A stretch of 64,000 nt of DNA from Croceicoccus mobilis (GTDB taxonomy: Bacteria > Pseudomonadota > Alphaproteobacteria > Sphingomonadales > Sphingomonadaceae): the NCBI RefSeq assembly GCF_001661965.1, contig NZ_LYWZ01000027.1, forward strand, positions 186,001 to 250,000. Reading direction: 5' to 3'. The position numbers and the translations under genes are program-made. A model generated the notes under the pieces. It searched no databases. It was not told the DNA's origin and saw only the letters and a list, made by a program, of their open reading frames with translations. Numbering within the stretch: position 1 is the stretch's first letter; each line of letters opens with the position of its first letter. Below, piece after piece: positions 37,484-45,776 of the stretch.

Positions 37484-40009
37484 ATGAAATCCCAATCTCG
37501 TTTTCTTTCGCGGTCCTGGCTTGCCATAGCCACGGGCCTTGTCCTTGCGCTTATCGGGCTCGTGCTGCTTGTCGGCGGTGTCTGGCTCGCTTCGCTGGGC
37601 GGTTCGCCCTATTATCTGATTACCGGGGCGGCCATGGTCGTATCGGGCGGTTTGCTCATGATGGGCAAGCGAAGCGGGGGCTGGCTGTATATCGCCATTT
37701 TCGCGCTTACAGTGCTCTGGGCTTTCTGGGAATCGGGCATTGATGTCTGGGCGCTCGTGCCGCGCATTGTCGCGCCGGCCGTGCTGCTGATCCCGGTGCT
37801 CTATTCGATGGCGGCGTTGAAAAAGTCGGACCATCGCTGGCGCGGGGCCACATTGACCAGCGGCGTTGCCGTGGCCGCGCTGGCCATAATGTTCACCGTC
37901 GTCGCCAATCTCGACCGCCCGCCGCTTTATCGCGACCTGCCGGGTGAGCGCATGGCGATGACCGACCCCTCGCTCCACACCGCGGGGCAGGACTGGCCGC
38001 AATATGGCGGGTCATTCGCAGGGCAGCGCTATTCCCCGCTGACGCAGATCACCCCCACCAATGTCTCGTCGCTGGAGCGCGCATGGACCGTCCACACGGG
38101 CGACATGCCGTCTGACGCAGCCAAGGGCACCTATGGGGCGGAGAACACTCCGCTGAAGATCGGCGATACGCTTTACGTCTGCACGCCCAAGGATATCGTG
38201 CTGGCCTATGACCCAGCGACGGGCGAGGAGAAGTGGCGTTTCGACCCGCAGGTGCCGGATAACGCCATCCCCTATACCGCGGCCTGCCGCGGCGTCAGCT
38301 ATTACGACGGAAGCGCGGGCGGTACGCAGACCGCATCGCAGACGACCGTGCCCAAGGGCATGACGGACGCGAATTTCAAGCTCGCCGACTATCCCGCCAC
38401 GCCCAAGGAAGCGGCGGAGCTGATGGCTGCCCCCAGCCGCAGCAGCAATCCCGATTGTACGCGCCGCATCGTGTTCGGGACGCTCGATGCGCGCATGTTC
38501 GAGATCGATGCCGACACCGGCAAGCGTTGCGGCGATTTCGGCGATAACGGCGAGATCGATACCAAGGACGGCATGGGCGAAACCCCGGCTGGCTGGGTCT
38601 CGATCAACTCGCCGCCCGCCATCATCGACGGCGTGATCGTCACCGGCCATCAGGTCACCGACGGTCAGGATCGCTGGGCCCCGTCGGGCGTGATCCGCGG
38701 CTATGACGTCAAGACGGGCGAACTTGTCTGGGCGTGGGACATGATGCACCCGGAATGGACGAAGGCTCCGCCCGAGGGACAGACGTGGTCGCGCGGCACG
38801 CCCAATATGTGGACCATGGCCTCTGGCGATGAGAAGCTGGGCCTTGTCTATCTTCCGATGGGCAATTCATCCGCCGATTATTACTCCGGCCTGCGCACCC
38901 CGGTGGAGAATGAATACGCCACCTCCATCGTCGCGCTGGACGTAAAGACGGGCAAACCAGCATGGCATTTCCAGGCCGTCAGGAACGACGTCTGGGACTA
39001 TGACTTCGGCAGCCAGGCTTCGCTGATCGATTTCCCGACGAAAAACGGCATGGTGCCCGCTCTCGTGGTGCCGTCCAAACAGGGCGACATCTACATCCTC
39101 GACCGCCGCACGGGCGAGCCGCTGACGCCTGTCGGCACGATCAAGGTGCCCGCTATCGGTGTCGAGCCGGGCGAACGCGCCACCACGCAGAAAGTGTCTT
39201 TGTGGCACACGCTGCGTAAGGCCGACCTGACCGAAAAGGACATGTGGGGCATGTCCCCCATCGACCAGATGGTCTGCCGCATCCAGTATCGCCAGGCATC
39301 GTACAAGGGCTTCTTCACGCCCCCCACCGACAAGCAGCGTTCCATCGAATATCCCGGTTATAATGGCGGGTCCGACTGGGGCAGCGTGGCGATCGATCCT
39401 GAGCGCGGCGTGATCATCGCCAATTACAACGACATGCCCAATTACGTGAAGCTGGTGCCCCGTAAGGTTGCCGACGCGCTGGGCTGGGAACCGCGTGACC
39501 AGTCGGGCGGCAAGATCGGCGGCAGCGGCGGCGAAGGCGCGGGCGATCCGCAGGCCAACACGCCCTATGCCGTGGACGTGAATGCCGGCTGGCGCCTGCC
39601 CTTTACCGGCATGCTGTGCAAGGAGCCCCCCTATGGCGGCATCCGCGCCATCGACATCGCCACGGGCAAGACCATCTGGGACCGCCCGATCGGCACCGCG
39701 CGCAAGAACGGTCCGTTCGGCATCGCCAGCCACTTGCCCTTTACCATCGGCACGCCCAACAACGGCGGCGCGGTGATCACGAAGAGCGGGCTGATCTTCA
39801 TCGCGGCGGCAACGGACGATCTGATCCGCGCCATCGACATGAAGACCGGCAAGACCGTGTGGACCGACACCCTGCCGGGCGGCGGTCAGGCAACGCCGAT
39901 GATCTATGAAGAGAACGGCAAGGAATATCTCGTCATCTATGCCGGTGGGCACCATTTCATGGAAACGCCCGTCAGCGACGAGGTGGTGGCCTACGCGCTT
40001 CCCAGCTGA
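37484..40009 (+). CDS. gcd: PQQ-dependent membrane glucose dehydrogenase
   Basis: This enzyme oxidises glucose to gluconolactone at the periplasmic face and feeds electrons to ubiquinone. The 841-residue protein has about five N-terminal membrane helices (about 10-145) and a large eight-bladed PQQ propeller domain (about 165-840) with QDWPQYGGSFAGQRYSPLTQI, the DPATGEEKWRFDP and DVKTGKPAWHFQAVRNDVWDYD blade motifs and a C-terminal GGQATPMIYE. The ATG at 37484 was chosen over an upstream frame start. With pgi and the alpha-glucan locus it forms part of glucose metabolism. No pqq genes are in the window. Confidence 0.95.
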   Translation: MKSQSRFLSRSWLAIATGLVLALIGLVLLVGGVWLASLGGSPYYLITGAAMVVSGGLLMMGKRSGGWLYIAIFALTVLWAFWESGIDVWALVPRIVAPAVLLIPVLYSMAALKKSDHRWRGATLTSGVAVAALAIMFTVVANLDRPPLYRDLPGERMAMTDPSLHTAGQDWPQYGGSFAGQRYSPLTQITPTNVSSLERAWTVHTGDMPSDAAKGTYGAENTPLKIGDTLYVCTPKDIVLAYDPATGEEKWRFDPQVPDNAIPYTAACRGVSYYDGSAGGTQTASQTTVPKGMTDANFKLADYPATPKEAAELMAAPSRSSNPDCTRRIVFGTLDARMFEIDADTGKRCGDFGDNGEIDTKDGMGETPAGWVSINSPPAIIDGVIVTGHQVTDGQDRWAPSGVIRGYDVKTGELVWAWDMMHPEWTKAPPEGQTWSRGTPNMWTMASGDEKLGLVYLPMGNSSADYYSGLRTPVENEYATSIVALDVKTGKPAWHFQAVRNDVWDYDFGSQASLIDFPTKNGMVPALVVPSKQGDIYILDRRTGEPLTPVGTIKVPAIGVEPGERATTQKVSLWHTLRKADLTEKDMWGMSPIDQMVCRIQYRQASYKGFFTPPTDKQRSIEYPGYNGGSDWGSVAIDPERGVIIANYNDMPNYVKLVPRKVADALGWEPRDQSGGKIGGSGGEGAGDPQANTPYAVDVNAGWRLPFTGMLCKEPPYGGIRAIDIATGKTIWDRPIGTARKNGPFGIASHLPFTIGTPNNGGAVITKSGLIFIAAATDDLIRAIDMKTGKTVWTDTLPGGGQATPMIYEENGKEYLVIYAGGHHFMETPVSDEVVAYALPS

Positions 40010-40034
40010 TCGCAGGCTGTAATGGCCGAATGAA

Positions 40035-40067
40035 AGGCCGCCCCCTCCACCATGGAAGGGGCGGCCT
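40035..40067. terminator. hairpin terminator between gcd and the sugar porter
   Basis: The arm AGGCCGCCCC (40035-40044) pairs with GGGGCGGCCT (40058-40067) across a 13-base loop. It sits between convergent genes, 25 bases past the gcd stop. T-runs are weak on both sides, so efficiency is uncertain. Confidence 0.65.
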
Positions 40068-40069
40068 AT

Positions 40070-41404
40070 TCATGTGGACCGGGCGGGCAGCAGATTGGCA
40101 GAAATTTCCTCAAGGCTGCGGCCGCGCGTTTCGATCATGACGAAGCGCACCCAGACAAGCTGCACCGCCATCATCGCGGCGAAGAACACGAAGATCCCGA
40201 CCGGTGAGACATTGGCCAGCACGGCGGGCATCACCAGCGTCAGCACCGCGGCAAACACCCAATGCGTGCCCGCGCCCAGCGATTGCCCCTTTGCCCGCGC
40301 GGAAGACGGAAAAGTCTCGCTGATATAGACCCAGATCACCGCGCCCGATCCGATCGCATGCGCCGCGATAAAGGCGAAGATGAAGGGCATCACCAGCGCA
40401 AGGCTATCGCTGGCAAAGCCATAGGCGGTCATGCCCAGCGAGACGAGATAGCCCGCGCAGCCGACATACATCAGGAATTTACGACCGCGCCGATCGATCA
40501 GCATCAGCCCCGCCAGCGTGAAAACCATGTTCACCGCCCCGATCCCGACCGATGCCAATAGCGCGGTCGACCCGCCCGCGCCCGACAGTTCAAAGATGCG
40601 CGGCGCGTAATAGATGATCGCATTGATGCCCGACAGCTGGTTGAACGCCGCAATGGCAAAGGCCATCAGCGCCGGACGGCGATAATGGCGCGTGAAGAAC
40701 TGGCCCCACGAAATCGACTTCGCCTCGCGCTCGGCCTCCGCCTCGATATCCTCGACCACCTGCTTCACATTGCCGGGCGATATGCGCGACAAAATCGTCA
40801 GCGCCTCGTCCCGGCGCTGACCATGGATCAAGAGCCAGCGCGGGCTTTCGGGAATGAAGAAGGTGGCGATGAGATAGGCGATTGCAGGCAGCGCCTCTGC
40901 CCCCAGCATCCAGCGCCATGCTTCATTGCCGATACCACCCAATGCGAAATTGGAGGCAAAGGCGATAAGGATGCCCAGCACGATCATCGTCTGGAACAAT
41001 GCGACCAGTCCGCCGCGCCGGTCACGCGGCGCGATCTCCGCCAGATAGGCAGGAGCCGCGACCGAACTGGCGCCCACGCCCAGCCCGCCGATCAGGCGAA
41101 AGAGCATGAACGAAACAGGGTCCCATGCCAGCGCCGACCCGATGGCCGACAGCGCGTAAAGCACGCCGATCCAGATCAGCGTCGGTTTCCGCCCGAACCG
41201 ATCCGAAGGCCAGCCGCCCGTCAGCGCGCCGATCACCGTGCCCCAAAGCGCTGCGGAGATCGCCAGCCCGTGCACCGCGTCCGACATCGCCCATTCGCGC
41301 TGCACCGCCTGTTCGGCGCCCGAGATGACGGCGGTGTCGAACCCGAACAGGAAGCCCGCCAATGCGGCCGTGATCGCCCAGCTGCTTCCTGCCCGCATTG
41401 CCAT
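40070..41404 (-). CDS. MFS sugar porter family transporter
   Basis: This 444-residue, 12-span transporter shows clear sugar porter signatures: LAGFLFGFDTAVISGA, GGWPSDRFGRKPTLI, the PESPRWL motif after helix 6, FNQLSGINAIIYYAPRIF in helix 7, DRRGRKFLM, and the final PETKG-equivalent reading IETRGRSLEEI. It likely moves glucose or another monosaccharide by proton symport across the inner membrane. It is the last gene of the minus-strand arm, six bases after the GH13 gene. The start may be codon 1 or codon 3 (both ATG). Confidence 0.93.
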   Translation of the reverse strand: MAMRAGSSWAITAALAGFLFGFDTAVISGAEQAVQREWAMSDAVHGLAISAALWGTVIGALTGGWPSDRFGRKPTLIWIGVLYALSAIGSALAWDPVSFMLFRLIGGLGVGASSVAAPAYLAEIAPRDRRGGLVALFQTMIVLGILIAFASNFALGGIGNEAWRWMLGAEALPAIAYLIATFFIPESPRWLLIHGQRRDEALTILSRISPGNVKQVVEDIEAEAEREAKSISWGQFFTRHYRRPALMAFAIAAFNQLSGINAIIYYAPRIFELSGAGGSTALLASVGIGAVNMVFTLAGLMLIDRRGRKFLMYVGCAGYLVSLGMTAYGFASDSLALVMPFIFAFIAAHAIGSGAVIWVYISETFPSSARAKGQSLGAGTHWVFAAVLTLVMPAVLANVSPVGIFVFFAAMMAVQLVWVRFVMIETRGRSLEEISANLLPARST

Positions 41405-41410
41405 GCTCCC

Positions 41411-42811
41411 TTATTCCGCCTTCGAAGACAGCAGGCGAAAACCCCATGCGGGAAGTTCCACCGTGTCTCCAGCCGCGATCGTCACGGCCTCGCCTGTCCG
41501 GAACTCGGTATAGCTGCCGGCGGCGTGCCTGTCTGCCAGCGTGGCGCTGACAGGCCGGGCCGAAAGGTTGAATAGGCCGACGATCTTGTTGTCGTCCTCC
41601 TCGCGCACCCATGCGAACAGCTGCTTTGGCTTGTCGCTTACCACCTGGCTCATGCGCGCACCCCATTGGCCGTTGGACAGCGCGGGGTTCGCCTTGCGGA
41701 AATCGATAAGGTCGGTGAAGAGCTGCGTCAGTTCGCAATCCTCGCCCTGCGACCAGTCGATCGCGTCCTTTTCGAAGAATTCCAGACGTTTGGCATTGCA
41801 CGCTTCTTGCCCGTCATAGATCATCGGCATGCCCTCTCCGGTAAAGGACAGGGCGATGAAGGCGGGGAGCGCATCACCGAAATTCTCGTATTGCGTGCCT
41901 TCCCATGCATTGCTGTCATGATTGGCGATATAGGTCAGGCGCATCGCCTCACGAGGCCAATTGCTTTCATTCTCGGCGTAATAGGTAAACAGGGCGGTGG
42001 CGTCGGCCTCGCCGTGGGCGATCCTCTTCACCGCTTCGTGCCAATCCCATGCATAGACAGCGTCGAATGCGCGGCGCGTGAGTTCGGGCGTCTTCCACTC
42101 GGCCAGCATGAATACCGGCTTGATCGCCTCCAGACGCTTGCGCTCGGTTTCCCAGAAATCGATGGGGACATAGCCCGCGACATCGGCGCGATAGCCATCG
42201 ATGTCGAATTCGCGGACCCAGTATTCCATGGCCTTGCCGACATGCTCGCGCACGCCGGGCTGCGACCAGTCGAGGTCGATCACGTCGGACCAGTCCCACC
42301 ACGGGGTCGGGCGGAAGTCGCCTTTCCAGTCCTTTTCGTACCAGTCGGGGTGGTCGGTCGCCATCTGGTTGTCCCACGCGGTGTGATTGGCGACGAGGTC
42401 GAGGATCACGTGGAAGCCCTGCGCGTGGGCTGTATCGACGAAGTGCTTCAGATCCTCCTTCGTCCCGAATTCGGGGTTCACCGCGTAATAGTCCTGCACC
42501 GAATAGGGGCTGCCCAATGTGCCCTTGCGGTTCTTCTCCCCAATGGGATGGATCGGCATGAGCCAAAGGATATCGACCCCCAGCTCCTTCAGCCGCGGCA
42601 ATTCCTTTTCGGCGGCGCGGAAGGTGCCTTCCGCCGTGAACTGGCGGGTGTTGATCTGGTAGAGGACCGCGTCTTTCGACCAGTCGGGATGCTGGATCTC
42701 GCTATATTGCTGCGGCGCCCAAGGATCGGCCTGAACCTCGGCCTTTGCCCCGCTACAGGCGGAAAGAGCCATGGCAGAACCGGCGAGCATGAGTGCGGGA
42801 AGGAATTTCAT
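41411..42811 (-). CDS. GH13 alpha-amylase family lipoprotein
   Basis: This 466-residue enzyme is predicted to act on alpha-glucans in the periplasm or at the outer membrane. The N-terminal lipoprotein signal ends at the lipobox LSAC. The catalytic barrel has DLVANHT (region I), GYRADVAGYVP (nucleophile Asp), MLAEWKTPEL (acid/base Glu) and YIANHDSNAW (third carboxylate). A C-terminal beta domain follows (about 375-466). The frame continues upstream to 42901, but the ATG at 42811 starts the signal peptide. It lies five bases after the SLC45-like transporter gene. Confidence 0.93.
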   Translation of the reverse strand: MKFLPALMLAGSAMALSACSGAKAEVQADPWAPQQYSEIQHPDWSKDAVLYQINTRQFTAEGTFRAAEKELPRLKELGVDILWLMPIHPIGEKNRKGTLGSPYSVQDYYAVNPEFGTKEDLKHFVDTAHAQGFHVILDLVANHTAWDNQMATDHPDWYEKDWKGDFRPTPWWDWSDVIDLDWSQPGVREHVGKAMEYWVREFDIDGYRADVAGYVPIDFWETERKRLEAIKPVFMLAEWKTPELTRRAFDAVYAWDWHEAVKRIAHGEADATALFTYYAENESNWPREAMRLTYIANHDSNAWEGTQYENFGDALPAFIALSFTGEGMPMIYDGQEACNAKRLEFFEKDAIDWSQGEDCELTQLFTDLIDFRKANPALSNGQWGARMSQVVSDKPKQLFAWVREEDDNKIVGLFNLSARPVSATLADRHAAGSYTEFRTGEAVTIAAGDTVELPAWGFRLLSSKAE

Positions 42812-42816
42812 GGCAA

Positions 42817-44334
42817 TCACCCTTGTGGAATGGCAGCGGAAACGCGCGTCATGGCGAGCGCAGCGACGATCCAGGCAGCGGCGGCGAACAGCATGGTCCA
42901 CACCGGCTCACCCGGGAACAGCCACAGCATGATTTGCCCCATCACGGTGGCGACCAGCAGCTGCGGCACGACGACGAAAATGTTGAACAGGCCCATATAG
43001 ATGCCAAGCTTTGCCTGCGGCAGGTTGGAGGCGAGGATGGCATAGGGCATGGCGAGGATGCTGGCCCATGCGATACCGATGCCGATCTCGCAAAGGATCA
43101 GCGCGGTCGCATCGCGCAGGATGAAGAAGCCAAGGAAACCCAGCGCGCCCAGCACGAGGCAGATCGAATGGGTGCGCACCTGCCCGAAACGGCGGCTCAT
43201 CACCGGCAGCAGGGCCAGCGCGGCAATCGCCGCCACGCCGTTATAAACGGTGAAGAGCACGTTCACCCAGTTCGCTCCTTCGTTATAGGCGGCGCTGGCA
43301 GTGTCGGTCGAACCGAATACATATTGGGTGACGACCGGCGTGGTGTTGATCCACATGATGAACAATGCCGACCAGCTGAAGAACTGCACCAGCGCAAGCC
43401 GCTTCATGACAGTCGGCATGCCGGAGAAATCGCCGACGATGCTGGAGAGCATGTTAGGCGGACGGCCAGCACGCGCCATGCGGATCGCCACCATGTCGAG
43501 CACGCCATAGATCGCAAGCAGCGCCCCCAGCAGCAGCATCTCCTTTTCAAGATCCATCAGCAGCACCAGCACCGCGACCGCAAGGCCTGCCGCGATCCAC
43601 CCGACCCCGCCGGTGAGGCTCTTGGCGGAGAGGCGCTGCATGATCTCGGCATCGTCCGGCGCGTCTTCAGCGCCGCCGAATTGCGCCTGCTGCTCAGGGC
43701 TGTATTCGCGCGTCGTCACCACGGTCCACAGCACCGCGACCAGCAGCGCGGCGGCCCCGAACCAGAAGCTGAAGCGCACGGTATCGGGCAGCGCGCCCTC
43801 CCCCGCGACATTGGACACGCCCAGATGTTCGAGGAGCCACGGAAAGATCGAGCCGACCACCGCGCCCGCGCCGATGAAGGCGGTCTGCACTGCATAGCCG
43901 GCCGAATGCTGGTCGGTGCGCAGCATGTCGCCGACAAAGGCGCGGAACGGTTCCATCGAGACATTGAGGCTGGCGTCCAGCACCCAGAGCATGGCAGCGG
44001 CAAACACCAGCGGCGCGGCGATCGTGGGCGCCAGCGGCATCAGGAACAGCGCCAGCGCGGCCATCACCGCTCCGGTCAGGAAATAGGGGCGGCGGCGGCC
44101 AAGGCGGGTCCATGTCCGGTCGGACATGTGGCCGATGATGGGCTGCACGATCAGGCCGGTCAGCGGCGCTGCCACCCACAGGGCAGGCAGATCGTCCATG
44201 CTGGCGCCCAGGGTCTGGAATACGCGGCTCATGTTCGCGTTCTGCAAGGCAAAACCGATCTGGATGCCGAAGAATCCGAAGCTGATGTTCCACAGGCCCC
44301 AGAAGCCCTGCCGCGGTTTCTCGCTCGCAAGCAT
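42817..44334 (-). CDS. SLC45/GPH-like MFS transporter, probable maltooligosaccharide importer
   Basis: This 505-residue, about 12-span protein begins with the conserved FWGLWNISFGFFGIQIGFALQNANMSRVFQTLGA-type stretch and has PIIGHMSDRTWTRLGRRRPYFLTGA, the motif of plant sucrose transporters and bacterial disaccharide importers of the same clade. The ATG at 44334 has AAAGGA at ideal spacing. Another ATG lies at 44358. Its position between a LacI-type regulator and GH13 genes suggests import of maltose or short maltodextrins. Confidence 0.9.
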   Translation of the reverse strand: MLASEKPRQGFWGLWNISFGFFGIQIGFALQNANMSRVFQTLGASMDDLPALWVAAPLTGLIVQPIIGHMSDRTWTRLGRRRPYFLTGAVMAALALFLMPLAPTIAAPLVFAAAMLWVLDASLNVSMEPFRAFVGDMLRTDQHSAGYAVQTAFIGAGAVVGSIFPWLLEHLGVSNVAGEGALPDTVRFSFWFGAAALLVAVLWTVVTTREYSPEQQAQFGGAEDAPDDAEIMQRLSAKSLTGGVGWIAAGLAVAVLVLLMDLEKEMLLLGALLAIYGVLDMVAIRMARAGRPPNMLSSIVGDFSGMPTVMKRLALVQFFSWSALFIMWINTTPVVTQYVFGSTDTASAAYNEGANWVNVLFTVYNGVAAIAALALLPVMSRRFGQVRTHSICLVLGALGFLGFFILRDATALILCEIGIGIAWASILAMPYAILASNLPQAKLGIYMGLFNIFVVVPQLLVATVMGQIMLWLFPGEPVWTMLFAAAAWIVAALAMTRVSAAIPQG

Positions 44335-44469
44335 ATGATGCAGTCCGTCCTTTCCCATGGGCCTTATGGGTCTTTGCCCTCATGGCCGATGCCCATCGCT
44401 GGCACGGAAAGCTGCGCTGCAACAGTGTGAATACGAATACGCTGCGCCCGCTAAACGGGGCTTGCGCGA

Positions 44470-45507
44470 TCACCCAGAGACCGTGCTTCCCCTGACGATT
44501 AGCCGCGTCGGCAGGCGATTATCGGGCATGGCGCGCCCTTCTATCTGGGCCATCAGCGTGTCGACCAGCCGCGCGCCCGCGCCTGCCACGTCCTGCTGCA
44601 CCGTGGTCAGCGGCGGGCTGGTCAGGCTGGCGGCCGGGATATTGTCGAAACCGACCACGGCGACATCGGATGGCACCTTGATGCCCGCACCCGCCAACGC
44701 GCGCATCGCGCCAATGGCGATCAGGTCGCTGGCGGCGAAAATCGCATCGAACGGGCGTTTCGAAGCGATCAGCTGGCTCGCCGCGCGATAGCCTGCATCC
44801 TCGTTGGTCAGCGCATCGAACTGGAGCGCCGGATCAGGCTTGATCCCGGCGTCGCGGATCGCATCGCACATCCCTTCGTAGCGGTGCGCGAATTCGGGGT
44901 AATGGCTGTCGGCATGGCCGAGAAAGGCAATTCTTTCACGCCCGATCGACACCAGATGCTCCCCCGCCAAACGGCCCGCGCCCAGATTGTCGGACCCGAT
45001 CGTCGCCCCGCTGGTGTCGGACCGGACCGACCCCCAGCGCGCAAAGCTCGATCCCTGGCTCTTCAACTGGGCGAGCCGGGTCTGATAGATTTCCCAGTCG
45101 CCATATCCCAGCAGGATCAGCCCGTCGGCACGGTTCGCATCCTGATAGCGCAGGTGCCAGTCATCCTCCATCCGCTGGAAAGAGATGAGAAGATCGAGAC
45201 CCCGGTTCGCACAGGCCCGCGTGATCGAACCCAGCATGGCAAGGAAGAACGGATTGATGTTGCTGTCATCGCTCGTCTGGTCCTCGAAGAACAGCAGCGC
45301 GATGGTGTTCGACCGCTGCGAGCGCAGCGACGACGCGTTCTTGTCGACGGTATAGTTGAGGTCGCGGGCGATCTTTTCAATCTTGGCGCGCGTGGCGGCG
45401 CTGACCGAACGGTCGCCGCGCAGGGCACGGCTTACGGTGGGCTGCGAAACGCCCGCCGCATAGGCAATATCGAAACTGGTGGGCCTGCCCGTTGGCCTGC
45501 GCCCCAT
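44470..45507 (-). CDS. LacI family transcriptional regulator of the alpha-glucan locus
   Basis: This 345-residue regulator has an N-terminal LacI helix-turn-helix (about 7-55: [22 protein letters not shown], then the hinge-helix [17 protein letters not shown]) and a periplasmic-binding-protein-like sugar domain (about 60-340), with [15 protein letters not shown] and [15 protein letters not shown] lies six bases before the chosen ATG. The divergent intergenic region holds several TTGC/GCAA half-sites just upstream of its own start, so autoregulation and control of the receptor operon are likely. The ligand is inferred to be a maltodextrin or glucose-related sugar. Confidence 0.94.
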   Translation of the reverse strand: MGRRPTGRPTSFDIAYAAGVSQPTVSRALRGDRSVSAATRAKIEKIARDLNYTVDKNASSLRSQRSNTIALLFFEDQTSDDSNINPFFLAMLGSITRACANRGLDLLISFQRMEDDWHLRYQDANRADGLILLGYGDWEIYQTRLAQLKSQGSSFARWGSVRSDTSGATIGSDNLGAGRLAGEHLVSIGRERIAFLGHADSHYPEFAHRYEGMCDAIRDAGIKPDPALQFDALTNEDAGYRAASQLIASKRPFDAIFAASDLIAIGAMRALAGAGIKVPSDVAVVGFDNIPAASLTSPPLTTVQQDVAGAGARLVDTLMAQIEGRAMPDNRLPTRLIVRGSTVSG

Positions 45508-45524
45508 CCCTCGTCCTCCCAATC

Positions 45525-45555
45525 GCAAACGGCTTGCACCCGTTGCAATCGCAAC
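45525..45555. promoter_or_regulatory. putative LacI-type operator cluster (TTGC/GCAA half-sites)
   Basis: Within 31 bases there are two inverted repeats: GCAA-N5-TTGC (45525-45528 with 45534-45537) and GTTGC-AATC-GCAAC (45542-45546 with 45551-45555). Such dyads with TTGC/GCAA arms are common for LacI-family operators. They lie 18-48 bases upstream of the regulator start, between the two arms of the locus. A perfect 8-bp palindrome CGTATACG also occurs at 45635-45642. Confidence 0.5.
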
Positions 45556-45776
45556 AATAGCCGATTGGTACGCGCCCCGAAAGCAGGATAAAACTATATT
45601 TGTTTCAGTATCTTACATGAATTCGCATAAGCAGCGTATACGTATGCCATCTTCCGGCACGGCCAAAACAGCGCGTATCAGGGAAATCGTGAAGGGCCGG
45701 ATAACCGACCCCTTGCCACGAGATTTGCCGGACCGCGTCGCCACGACAGAGCGACACCGGCCAATGGGGACTGAGG

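Noticed and set aside
42793-44430. 545-codon plus-strand frame opposite the SLC45-like transporter
   Set aside because: The composition is rich in His, Gln and Arg, typical of antisense frames to hydrophobic proteins. The transporter on the other strand is well supported.
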